NCBI GenBank assembly: GCA_963921195.1 | Contig: OY992536.1 | Span: forward strand, 320,433,038-320,497,037 | DNA: 64,000 bases | Source of the DNA: Pegoplata infirma | Lineage: Eukaryota > Arthropoda > Insecta > Diptera > Anthomyiidae | Direction: 5' to 3' | In this document: piece by piece, positions 35,442 to 46,134 of the stretch | Numbering within the stretch: the stretch's first letter is position 1 | How the letters are laid out: each line of letters starts with the position of its first letter | The notes under the pieces: model-generated | Told to the model about the DNA's origin: nothing | The model's database searches: none | The model's input: only the letters and a program-made list of their open reading frames with translations | Program-made: the position numbers and the translations under genes

Positions 35442-36917
35442 TAGGGTTGCCAGACGTCCCGCATTTGGCGGGATTGTCCCGCTTTGTGTCGACGTTTCCC
35501 GCGTCCCGCGCGGGATTACAAATTCCCGCTTTTTTTAGAAACTGCCAGTGCAAAAAAGATTTGTACAAGCCACTTGTGCTTTTTTATGGGCAGGGTTGTG
35601 CTGCTTTTGTAAAAAATTTCTATTTGAGTAAAAATAAAAAAAATTCGATTTTTACGCAGTGGTTTGGATTTTGGGCAATCCGTATAGGGTTTGGCTGAAT
35701 TTAATTTAGTTCAGATGAAGTTTTTGAAAAGTTAACGCCATAATTAATAAAATTTTTCGACATTCATAATTTTTTTTTATACTAAACAACAATAATATGT
35801 AAGCATTGTCATATTTATTCATGGCATGTGTACACTCAAAATAATAACTCTGTTAAATTACAGAAAAACACTGCTAATTTAACAGAGTACACCATACTTT
35901 TCCAGCTAACAACATTTCTTGGTAATTTTACTAAAAAATTCTGTAAAATGATTTTTACAGAAAAAATCTGTTAATTTACAGAGTTTATAGTAAAATAAAA
36001 AAAAATAAAACTCTGTAAAATGATTTGGACAAAAAAAACTGTTAATTTACAGAGTTTCTAGTAAAATATTGGTTAAATAGACCACCATTTAGCAAAGAAA
36101 ACTACTATACCACCATTTATTAATGCATATTATTTTGTAAAATTTTTATAAGATTTCTGAAAAAAGATTTTGATAACATTTTTTGCTACTTTTTCAACTT
36201 TTTCTCAAAAAAAAAAAAATATACAGATAAAATTTTGATGTTTGATAACAAAAACAAAAACTACTCAAAACAGAAAACTTTTTTGGTTATAAAAAAATAC
36301 GAAGTATTTTGCTTAGATCTGTATTTTAGCAAAAAACTCTGTTAATTATCTGTAAAATTAAGATTACAAAGTAAAAAGTAATATAACAGAGGAAACTTTG
36401 TTTTTTTGTCACAACAAAATACAAAGTATTTTCTTAAAATCTGTATTTTGACAGAAAACTCTGTCAAATATCTGTTGAATTGAGATTACAGTCATTTTAC
36501 AGAGTATTTTACAGAGTTATTTTTTTTGAGTGTATTATTGCGTCCCGAATTCGGTTTTTTACGAATTTGAAAATGCTAGTTTTCAAAACGATGCGCAACT
36601 GGAAATCCTTTACGGAAAAAACTAACCAAACATTTTTTGGCTAAAAACTGGGCTACCAACTTCCAAAGCAATCTTAGTGCATTTCGATATAAAAAAAATT
36701 TAAAAAACTGATGCCAAAAGTTGAGCAATATATTACAAACACTTCCAAGTAGTAATTTGGTCCAGCAATGCGTCTTGAGGATTTTCCATCTCTGAAACTT
36801 AAACTGCATATATGTAAATCTATTATTTTTGTCCCGCCAAAATTTTTTAAATCCCGCCATTTTAGCTATTTTTTTGCGTTTGTCCCGCTTTATGGAAATA
36901 AATTTCTGGCAACCCTA
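35442..36917. mobile_element. hAT-like element, GTCCCGC word
   Basis: Ends TAGGGTTGCCAGACGTCCCG and TTTCTGGCAACCCTA with an exact 8 bp duplication CCGCTAAC (35434-35441, 36918-36925). The word TCCCGC is repeated at 35456-35530 and 36832-36890. It holds a TA-flanked MITE at 35833-36531. No intact frame. Confidence 0.9.
35833..36531. mobile_element. TA-flanked MITE, CTGTTAATTTACAGAGT word
   Basis: Ends CACTCAAAATAATAACTCTG and CAGAGTTATTTTTTTTGAGTG, flanked by TA. The interior repeats CTGTTAATTTACAGAGTTT and CTGTAAAAT in both orientations. Confidence 0.85.
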
Positions 36918-36925
36918 CCGCTAAC

Positions 36926-37767
36926 AGAAAAAAGTTTTTCTTAAATTTAAACAAATCGTTAGGTTGGTTTAGAATTCCTTGGAAAGTTTGGATAATATTT
37001 AATATATAAAATTGTGCTAGCCTAATATACACAACTAAATTGTGAATTTTTTCTTTTGTAAATAAATGTTGATGAGATGACGACGATGTCTCTGCGCTAA
37101 GGGATATTTGTCAACAATTTAAGACTAAATAAAATAATAAAAATATGTATTGTCGAGACAAGTGTGTATGCAACATTTTATAGATCTCTGACTGGCATGC
37201 CTGCATATGATACTACTATACTAATGCTGTATAATACAAAGCTTAAGGGCAGAATTTTACACCCGCTATGATGACACTGCTGTTGGCTGCTGACTGGCTG
37301 GCTGACTGACTGGTTAAATGGTCGGTATATGTTGTCATTTCTAATAATGTACGATAAAACAATATCTAAATTAACAAAAACTTAACGAAAACGAAGTATG
37401 AGTTAAAAATGTACAATAAAAAGTGATGGTTTAATAATCATGAAAAATAGGAATACCAACCCAAAATGGGAAATGCGTTGTTGGCATTTATTGAGGCCGT
37501 GAGCATGGCACGCGTATTAAATAAACGTTGAAATGAGTTCATAGTTAAGTACATAATTTTTAAGTTTTTTTTTTAATTTTGTGTTTTAATGTTCAGAAAT
37601 TTAAAATAGGAACTAACGTGACAACGTCAAAACATGAAGTATATCATCGTAATTATCGTATGATTATTTTATATTATAATAAAATAAGAATTTTTATAAT
37701 GACATAGAATTTAATTTGGATATTAAGGTCGGATAACTCAGTATCCAGAAAACTTCTAACTGCCGAT
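36926..37767. other. Intergenic, no gene seen
   Basis: Contains a small 'GGCTGCTGACTGGCTGGCTG' repeat at 37284-37312. No frame, RNA gene or element end recognised. Confidence 0.5.
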
Positions 37768-37771
37768 TTAA

Positions 37772-38254
37772 CCCTTTCACTACCGACTTATTTTGGCTAG
37801 GAATTTCTTAACCAAAATTTGTGAAAATGTAGATCTATGCGAAGTTAAAACTTGTTGCTGATTTCGTTGGTTTACTGCGCCCTCTAACGGAGATATATCC
37901 AACCAAACTTAAAGCTTTCAGATGCAATATCTCCCAAACGAGTGAACATATTTCCAAAACTCGAAAAGTTCTACAAAATCTGCTTTTAAGAAAGCTTGTA
38001 CGATTTATTTTCGATTTTTGACGTTTATTTTGTTTTGAAATTTTTTTACGTTATTTGAAAAATTTCCATTTTGCCAGCAAATATTGCGTGTAGAGCCCAC
38101 CGGATTGCAAATTTATTTTTCCGAAGACATCTACAGTAAAGATAACCCTTTAATGATCAACCTGGTCCAAACAAAGCACAAAAATTTTGTACGGTTAATT
38201 TTTAATGATTTTTTAAAGATGTGTACACTGTAGTGTACAAGGGGAGTGAATGGG
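37772..38254. mobile_element. piggyBac-like MITE
   Basis: Ends CCCTTTCACTACCGAC and GGGGAGTGAATGGG, each flanked by TTAA (37768-37771, 38255-38258). TTAA targets and CCCTTT-like ends are typical of piggyBac-superfamily elements. 483 bp, non-coding. The LINE copy begins within a few bases of its right end. Confidence 0.75.
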
Positions 38255-39517
38255 TTAACGGAGCCTTATGTGCCGGTTGAGATGCAGTAAGTCTTGTTCT
38301 ATAAAGCCCTTGGCTGTATAATCTCTACACGGCATGCATAAACTGGTCGTATATTTCTTTAAAATAGAGGGATACCAGGTCGTTTTTATCCCGAAGTCTG
38401 GGAAAAATTTCCACACAGGTCCAATGATTTCAGACCAATTAGTCTGTCTCCCTTTTTGTTAAAGGCAATGGAACGAATGATGAACTCATATTTGCGTAGA
38501 GTGAATGACTCGATGTTGCTTTCGACTAGGTAACATCCATTCAGCAAGAATAGATCAACGGAAACTGCTCTTCTTGAGCTCGTTAGTACCACCGAGAAAT
38601 CGCTTTCGGTAAAGGAGTACTCTTTGGTGGCCTCTCTTGAAGGCCGAGGGCTGGGAAAAATTCCCACACAGCTCCGAAGGATTTCAGACCAATTAGTCTG
38701 TCTTCCTTTTTGTTAAAGGCAATAGAATGAACGATGAACTCATATTTGCGTAGAGTAATTAACCCGATGGTGCTTTCGACTAGGAAACATCCATACAGCA
38801 AGGGTAGATCAACGGAAACTGCTCTTCTTGAGCTCGTTTGTACCACCGAGAGATCGCTTTCGGTAAAGGAGTACTCTATGGTGGCCTTTCTTGATATAGA
38901 GGGGGCTTTTAAAAATGTCATTCCAGACTCGATAAGTGTGGCATTGTCTGGTCTGGGATTGAAGCGTGGAATCGTTTTAATAGTGGAAAATATACTTGCC
39001 AATAGACGTATAACGCCAGAATTGGGAGCGTCTGTCATATCTCGATTTGTCTATAGGGGCACACCACAGGGTGGTGTTCTTTCGACGCTTCCTTTGGAAG
39101 CATGTTTTTGTCATGATATCGCATATGCTGACGATGTCGCATATGCTGACGATGTCGCGATGATGCTGACGATGTCGCGAAAGCCCCTGCTAACATTCTT
39201 TAGGGTTCTCTAAAAGCTCTATCTAGGAAAAAAGGAGTTCTGCTTTTGATCATATTTCTTTGGACGGCACTGAAATCGCGTTCTCAGATGAAGCCAAGTA
39301 TCTTGGTGTATTTCTAGACAGGAAGTTTAATTTAAGGCGTAATATTGAGGAACGGGTGAGAAAAGCAACGATTGCTTTATATTCCTGTATGTGGATTTAT
39401 ACAGCAGTTATGCGTCTAATTCTGCTGAAAAAAATACATTGTCTGGTGGCCTGCTTTAGAGATAAAGGGGAACTGTATCTTTATCACGATGGTACAGAGA
39501 ATAAGTGATCTTCATAC

Positions 39518-39940
39518 TTTTTTTTTTTTTTAAAGAAACAACACTCAGGCAATGCTGCCTATCAATTACTAATGTAACCGTGATGTTTCTTTCGGAAAGG
39601 GGATAGAAAAGATATGAAAGATTTGAAAGATAGAAGGGCTTCAGCATGGCAACACTGTAATTGCGCGTGTTAATAATTTTGAGTACAGTTGTTGCATCGC
39701 CATCTGTTATTGATCTGGCGAATTATTTTTGAAGCTGTGTTTAATAGCCATTATTTTATTATTTTACTTCGTTGACGTTTTAGTGCTTTTTATCAACGAA
39801 GGAGGGTGCTGCGATAAATATTAGTTATAAATAGAAACTAATAAATATCTGAAAAAATGTTGCTCTGCCTGAGCCGGGAATCGAACCCAGGCTTGCTGGC
39901 TAGTAGTCCAACGCGCTAACCACTAAGCCACAGCACCCTC
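39518..39940 (-). mobile_element. SINE-like insertion with tRNA-like head
   Basis: Minus strand: a tRNA-like head at 39940-39866, an unrelated body, and a 14-base A-run (39531-39518). It lies where the LINE copy lacks about 190 bp, so insertion and deletion probably went together; no target duplication is visible. A-run end plus Pol III head is the SINE layout. Confidence 0.6.
39866..39937 (-). tRNA. tRNA-like pseudogene with intact A and B boxes
   Basis: Minus strand: A box TGGCTTAGTGG and B box GGTTCGATTCC both match the Pol III consensus. The anticodon stem GTTGG/CCAGC closes an 8-base loop, ACTACTAG, one longer than normal. The T stem CTGGG/CCCGG is complete. The acceptor strands (GGTGCTG and CTCAGGC) do not pair, so this is not a functional tRNA. 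A T6 run (39857-39852 on this strand) lies a few bases behind the 3' end and could terminate Pol III. Confidence 0.7.
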
Positions 39941-40731
39941 ATTTTAGAGCGCCAATTTACTACTATTATACCATCCAGGGAGTCTTTGATGAGGGAATTC
40001 AGGGTAGTGGAGCCTCCATAAATTTTTATACAGATGGATTGAAGCTACACTAACAAGTGGTCTTTGGGGTCTATTCGGAAGAGCTTGGGTTGAGCTCGAA
40101 GATTACCAGATCATTGCAGTGTTTACCAGGAAGAGATGCTGACAATTAAGGAAGTGTCTGACAGGTTGAATTGCAATGTTTTGGCTCAACCGCAGTCAAC
40201 ATCTACTCTGACAGTAAAGACGCGGTCAAGTACCTGGAGTCAATGTTTCTGAAAACAAGAACTGCCCTTAACTGCCGCACGTCTTTAAATGAGATTGTCA
40301 AGCAGTTTTACATACGACTTATATTGGTCTCATGAGAGACCCAAATCACAGAGACATTTCAGAGAATTGCAAAGCTGGTGAGCTTGCAAGACTGGAACCT
40401 ACTTTACAGGTTCCAACAGAATTGGAATGTGTTAGTATGCCTCTGGAAACTTGCAAGCAAAATCTAAGGCTTTGTTTCGCGACGGAGACTAATCAGAAAT
40501 GGGCGCACAAATGAGCTGATATCGCTTCCAAAAGGAGAGATTTCTTATAGGAAAGCACGCCGAGCTTTTAAATGACTTTTGCCATAGTTGCATGAATGAG
40601 GAGGAGTTGGAAACTATCGAACACTTTATCTGTCATTGTTTGGCACTTTCTTGTGGTATCACAACGGACCTCAGAGTCTATGTGTGCTGACGTAAAACGT
40701 CTGCAAACACTTACAACCTAACCTATTTAGT

Positions 40732-41544
40732 AATCCAGCAATACAATTTTATTTTAAAAACAAAAACAATTTATGTATGTTTATGAAACTCAATTTTAAT
40801 GTTTATTGAAATTCGAAAATTCCAATTGTAATTGGAAAATTGCAATTATTATTAAAAAAATATTCGAAGAAGATCCATTGCAATTTCAAAAAGATCAATT
40901 ATAATTTAAAAAAGAAAAATTAATTTTAATTTAAATTTAATTAATAAATTTTAAAGATTCCAATTTTAATATGTAAGAGATCAATTCTAATTCGAAAAAG
41001 GTTCGAAAATGATCAATTGTAATACGTAAAAGATCAATTTTAATTCGAAAAAGATCAATTTTAATTTAAAAATTTTCAACTGAATTTGGTATTAAAAAAT
41101 TTGGGTGAAGAAAAATTGGTGAACAAAAACTTGGTGAAAAAAAAAATTTGTATTGATAAAAACAAAGTGGAAATGACAAACTAAGTGGAGGGTAAACAAA
41201 TCTTAATACATAATAGTATAATTCTTTTCAAACTCCATACAAATTTCAACATTATTTTATACAATTCATACAAAATCATAATTTTAAAAAATTCCAGTAA
41301 TGTGCCACACCCAAAATAAAATCGAAAAAATTCTTTATAAATATTTTGCACAAAATTTTAACAAAAAAAAAAATACTTTTCTATTAAAGAACTGACAAGT
41401 TTATGAAGTTTAATGAATTCTCTTGAAACCATCAAAAAAATTTAAATTATCAATAACCAAAATTATTAAACATTAAAAAAAACTGCACAATCTTTTAGCA
41501 AAGCAAAGGTGTGTTGACCAAACAAATGATAAATACTGTATATA
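40732..41544. repeat. Intergenic with 21 bp repeat units
   Basis: 40800-41080 holds degenerate units of AATTGTAATTCGAAAAAGATC, then 'TTTTCAACTGAATTTGG', the junction seen in the other arrays. 41165-41205 has a detached 'AAGTGGAGGGTA' end of a Helentron-like repeat. No gene. Confidence 0.6.
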
Positions 41545-42098
41545 CAGTAGTCGACAAAAGTCTACGTACGACTACATAGTAGATCTAATTCGTTAACGAC
41601 AAAGTTAACAATAATAGACCTAATTTTTATCAAACCAGTATTTTTGTAAAATGTGCTTTGTAGGTAATTTATTAAGCTTAAATTTAAGCTTAATGGCGTC
41701 CAGATTGAGTAAATATTACATGTGCTACGAGGATCGAAGTGGAAATTGAAATTATTGAAAGATCTTTTTTAGAAAATTTTCTTAAAAATATTTTTAAGCC
41801 AATATTCAGTTATCAACAAATTTTTAAACGATTTTAAAACCAAAATCAATGAAATCCATCAATTTGTGTTGGAAATATGTTAATTTAAGTAAAACCACTT
41901 TTTTAAAAAGATGAAAATTTTAAAATTTGGCAATATCTCGAAAACTGTTCTATTTTTAAAACTTTGGAGTGGATTTTCGTATTCAGCGTAAGATTTTACA
42001 TGTCGTGGGTCAAAATCTCTTAAATTAGTGTTATTGTTAACTTCCATTACCGAATTACATCTACTATAAAGTCGTACGTAGACTTTTGTCGGCCACTG
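41545..42098. mobile_element. Tc1-like MITE
   Basis: Ends CAGTAGTCGACAAAAGTCTA and its counterpart TAGACTTTTGTCGGCCACTG, about 29 paired bases continuing through CGTACGACT, flanked by TA. CAGT at the tip with TA duplication fits Tc1. Non-coding, 554 bp. Confidence 0.85.
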
Positions 42099-42106
42099 TA
42101 TATACA

Positions 42107-42746
42107 ACAAGTAAAAAAGTTAAATTCGGCCTTGCCGAATGTAGTGATACCCTCCACAATTTCAAAAAGATTATTGCAAACAACTTTATTTAAATGGAAA
42201 TTACTTTTGAAAAAAAAAAAAAATTGAAAAAAATTTCCGCGAAAAAAATTTTGGTAAAAAAAAATCCGCGATTTTTTTTTTTGTCAAAAAATATGTTCGT
42301 ACTTGTTTAAATACCATTTGGTGTCCAATTATGTTCACATATGTCAACCAGAAGCCGAATTAAAGCATTTTGTATTTTTAGGTTATGTTGAATGTACTGA
42401 AATTTTTGAGGTGTGCTTACATTTTCGTTCATAACTTTTAAACCGCTGAACCGATATCGCTCAAATGCAATACCAAACTTCTCGGGAGAACTTCCAATAT
42501 ATATGTTAAGTTTCAGTCATCTCTGTGCAATATTTTGTCCACGAGAGCATTTTCAACAGACAGACGGACAGACGGACAGACGGACAGACGGACAGACGGA
42601 CAGACGGACATCGCTAGAATGTCTTAAAATCGATCGGGCATCATGAATATATATAATTTATGGGGTCCTAGACCGATATTTCGATGAGTTACAAACGGAA
42701 TGACAAACTTATATATACCCTCTATCACTAAGTGGAGGGTATAAAA
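42107..42746 (+). mobile_element. Helentron/DINE-1-like repeat, type A, second complete copy
   Basis: Nearly the same sequence as 24922-25671 from AAGTTAAATTCGGCCTTGCC to AAGTGGAGGGTATAAAAA. The GACN microsatellite has about 12 units here (42560-42609) against about 36 there. Confidence 0.75.
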
Positions 42747-43339
42747 ATAGAAACAAAATAAATTCAATAAAATGTAAATAAAACATTAATAATATAACGA
42801 AATTGTATAAGGTAATAAAGTTTTGCGCGATAAATTCAATGACAGCACAACAGTATCGTAAAATGTTGTCGTCGATACGTGATATTGAGTGTAAAATTGA
42901 AATTACTTTTTTTTGGTTGCCCATTACGAGTTTTGTAAAAACAAAAAGGAAAAATTAGCTTAACAAAATTGATAACGTGTGTTTGTAAAGTAAGTACATA
43001 AAACACACTTCTATTAGAAAATTAATTTACTACATTGTACCGTAGAAGTACACTATTTCCAAATTATTAAGTTTTTCATAATCATATTTTAAAACTGTGT
43101 TATAAAAATTTTCCGATTAATTTTGTAAACGATCAATATAAATTTAAAGATATCATTTTAAATTTAAAAATTCTTTTTAAAATTGGAAAAATTCTTTTAA
43201 AAACATCGTTTGGAAATTTCAGTTAAAATATACAAAATTCATTTGAAAACTGAGTACGGTGAGCCTCAGAAAGTTTTAGGTTGGACTTTAGTGTCGAAGA
43301 AAAGTGTGAACGCATTTTTAAATGATAAAATGCCACAAT

Positions 43340-43865
43340 TTCTAAATGATTAAATGCCACAAAACTGTAAAATCGTAGCGGTTCGCATTCGCAAGACATC
43401 GCGAAATTAGTGTTTTTGTATTTTCTAAAATTTTTAAGTTTTTTATATATTTTAAAAGCTAAGAACGTTGTTTTAATTGTACTTATTTACAGGTCACAAA
43501 ACATTTAACATACTATCTTCTTAATTTCGCAAGAAATCGCGAAATTACATTTTTTCTGTTTTTTATTTTTTAATCTTTCAATTCTTTAAAATTTCGTTAA
43601 AACATGGAACATATGCAGTTTTATTTGTACTTGATTAAAGGGCACATTGCTGGTCACATCGAAATTGTAGGTGTTAAATTAAGCGAGATATCGCGTAATT
43701 TTTTTTTGTTTTTATTTATATTTTGGAACCGGATCTTTAGTAATGGTAAAAAAACGTGATTTGCAGTTTGATTCGAACATGGAAGAAATTAAAACTGCCC
43801 ACAAACAAATTATAGCTGCTCACTTTCACGCAAAATAGCGAAAAACTGATTTTTCTGTTTTTTTT
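43340..43865. repeat. Degenerate tandem repeat with TCGCGAAATT core
   Basis: Four imperfect units of roughly 130-170 bp, each with a core like 'TTCGCAAGAAATCGCGAAAT' followed by 'TTTTTCTGTTTTTTA' (43389, 43528, 43682, 43828). Function and origin unknown. 42747-43339 before it shows nothing I can name. Confidence 0.5.
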
Positions 43866-44644
43866 ACACCCTCCAACCACAGTACGGGGGTATACTCACT
43901 TTGTAATGCCGTTTGTAATGCGTTGAAATATCGATTGGGGACCCCATAAAGTATATGGGGCATTCCAGGCCAAATCACTCACTTTTAGACCCGACCCCCT
44001 TACACTCAAAAAAAAAGTGAACTAAAATCTGGGAAAATTAACTCAATTTTGAGAAAAAGAGGGAATGATTTGGCTCCAAAGATTTTTTTTCTTGGTTTTA
44101 GTTCAAAATTTTCCCAAAAATGAGGAAAACAAAGTTATTTAATTTTAAGCCAATTTTAACTAGAAAATGGGAAAAATTATACTTCACATTTTAGAAATAG
44201 ATTGGGTCTTGACCCTGGACCCATGGGTTCGGACCCCATTTAACTCGAGACCCCGTTGGGTCCTTTAAGGGTCCCCATTGATTTTGACCCAAAATTTGTG
44301 TCCGTTTCGCTCTAACTTGCTTAGTTTTTGAGATACGGTAAAAAGGGGCCTGATAGGGTCTTGAGAATCTTAAAAACCGGATAAGTCAAAAACTATTAAT
44401 CGGAGGGCTTTCGGGTATTTTGCGGAAGTGTTCTACGAGTCAAGAGCTAAAAAAATGCCTTTGGACTTTTTCTCGTATTGGCAGTATTTACCGCGATATG
44501 TGTATATATAAAATCTCGGGAATTTCAAAATTTAGATCTAAAATTAGGGTCTTGAGACCCCGACAGATATGCAGAGCTAGGCTATTCCATATTTTTCTTT
44601 GTAGTCTTTCTTTTGAAAATTTCATCCGTTTCGCTCTATCTCGC

Positions 44645-45983
44645 GTATGCAGCCATGTATACTTGTCAGAGAATTATTGGAAACACATGGGGTCTTAAAC
44701 CAAGACTTATACACTGGATATTCACGGCAATTGTTAGACCAACACTGGCACATGGTGCAGTAGTGTGGTGGCCTATTGTAGGAAAGAGCACGCACGCCAC
44801 GTACCTGAACAGGGTTAATAGAGTGGCCGCCTTAAGTATCACTGGAGCACGAAGGACAACATCCACACATGGTCTAAGTAGGATTCTGGACTTGCCATCT
44901 TTGGATCTTTACATCCAGGAATACGCACTTAGGACACAGCTGAGACTAAGTCAAAACTGCGCGCTGAAAGTTCGAGACTATGGACACACAAAACTCATAC
45001 GAGACCATCGATATGATGACTGTGTGACTGATTATATGACTCCACATATCGTGTGGGATGCAGGTATAACAATTGAAATACCATCTAGAGTATTCTGGGA
45101 AAATCCACCTGTTGGGGAACAGCACATTGCAATCTACACGGATGGATCAAAGATGCCACAGGGAACAGGTAGCGGTGTCTACTGTGAGAAACTGGGAATT
45201 GAACACAGTTCAAGGATACAGGACAGCTGTAATATTTTTCAGGCGGAACTGCATGCAGTGTCAGAGGCAGCCAGACTTATTTTAATGAGGCCGATCTACT
45301 CTAGTGAGATCATTATTTACATTGATAGTCAGGCGGCTTTAAAGGCACTATATAACAGGAATATTCGATCAAAGGTTGTCAGCCGTTGTCGCCAAGAGCT
45401 TATGGCTCTCATCGAACAACACTCTTTAAGACTGTGCTGGGTTCCAGGTCATCAGAATATTCCAGGAAACGAGAAAGCTGACGAGTTAGCTCGTATGGGA
45501 GCAGTTTTACCATTAAGTTCAATAACGACCGACGTGCATCCGGGCCTGGATGCAATTTATTCCGAAATACGGAGAACATTTGAACGACAGGAAGATTTGA
45601 AATGGGAAAGCAGCCAGGACTGTATCCAAACGAAGGCCTTGTGGACTCGCGGTGGAAAAAGTATCCAGAAAACACTACTTTATATGGAAAAATCAGACCT
45701 CAGGAAGTATGTGGGTTTAATTACAGGCCATACTGGCTTGAAAGCTTATTTGAAAAAGTTAAAATTGATAAGAGATGACTTGTGCAGATGGTGTGGGGAC
45801 GAAGAGATAGTGGAAGATTCATTCCATTATCTTTGTCAGTGCCCTGCACTATCTCGCACTCGATTTAATTGTTTTGGCTTTTATTTCTTTCAGGAACTGG
45901 AGGAACTTAGAGATGTCAACCCATGGAAGATGCTTAAATATATTAGGCTAAGTAAACTCGATGAGACATATATGGAGACATAA
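44645..45983 (+). CDS. LINE ORF2 C-terminal half, open frame (RNase H, zinc knuckle)
   Basis: An open frame of about 445 codons without internal stops but without RT, lost by 5' truncation; the in-frame ATG at 44654 is not a natural start. Order of parts: the region after RT (RIIGNTWGLKPRLIHWIF, HGAVVWWP), an RNase H domain with catalytic D in IYTDGSKM (45136), E in QAELHAVSEA (45241), D in IYIDSQAALKAL (45320) and D in GNEKADELAR (45470), then the C-terminal knuckle CRWCGDEEIVEDSFHYLCQC followed by PALSRTR. RNase H would remove the RNA template during target-primed reverse transcription. Presence of RNase H puts it with I/LOA/R1-like LINEs, not jockey or CR1. Clean frame implies a fairly recent insertion. 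Probably not expressed as a useful protein. Confidence 0.85.
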
Positions 45984-46134
45984 ATCATCATTTACCAGGA
46001 AGGCAGTAGTGAATTATGATTAATATGTAAAGCAGCCAACAACAAAAACCAACCCCCCCCCCTTTTCGAGGTATCACTTTGGATCAGGAACTGGTCTTGT
46101 GGACATTACGTCAACCTCTTAACCTAACCTAACC
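44645..46134 (+). mobile_element. 5'-truncated LINE, second RNase H-bearing family
   Basis: Target duplication ATCTCGC (44638-44644, 46135-46141); removing the insertion restores 'CGCTCTATCTCGCTTAG'. The 3' end is the tail TTAACCTAACCTAACC. The 3' UTR (45984-46118) is GC-richer than the host. Confidence 0.9.

Larger units (their letters stand above)
38390..40690 (+). pseudogene. LINE ORF2 (RT / RNase H) pseudogene
   Basis: Recognisable pieces in order: FRPISLSPFLLKAMERMM (38430), KGRSTETALLELV twice, then VAFLDIEGAFKNVIPDSISV (38881; RT motif A), RGTPQGGVLSTLPL (39055; motif B), and AYADDVAYADDVA (39118; motif C, normally one YADD). EIAFSDEAKYLGVFLDRKFN follows at 39265. After the tRNA-like insertion come RNase H pieces: NFYTDG (40023), QEEMLTIKEV (40128), NIYSDSKDAVKYL (40200) and KAGELARLEPTLQVPTEL (40373), in which the last catalytic D has become G. 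Frames break many times; it cannot make a working protein. The intact relative is at 60419-62746. Confidence 0.85.
38259..40731 (+). mobile_element. Degenerate LINE copy, same family as 60311-62770
   Basis: Plus-strand copy, 5'-truncated at the same region as the minus-strand copy and ending in the tail CAACCTAACCTA. It has a 253 bp tandem duplication (38398-38650 / 38651-38903), an 18 bp expansion in the RT active site, several deletions, and an inserted tRNA-like element at 39518-39940. Flanking duplications are not visible. Confidence 0.85.

Noticed and set aside
39866..39937. Functional tRNA gene
   Set aside because: The acceptor strands do not pair and the anticodon loop has eight bases.
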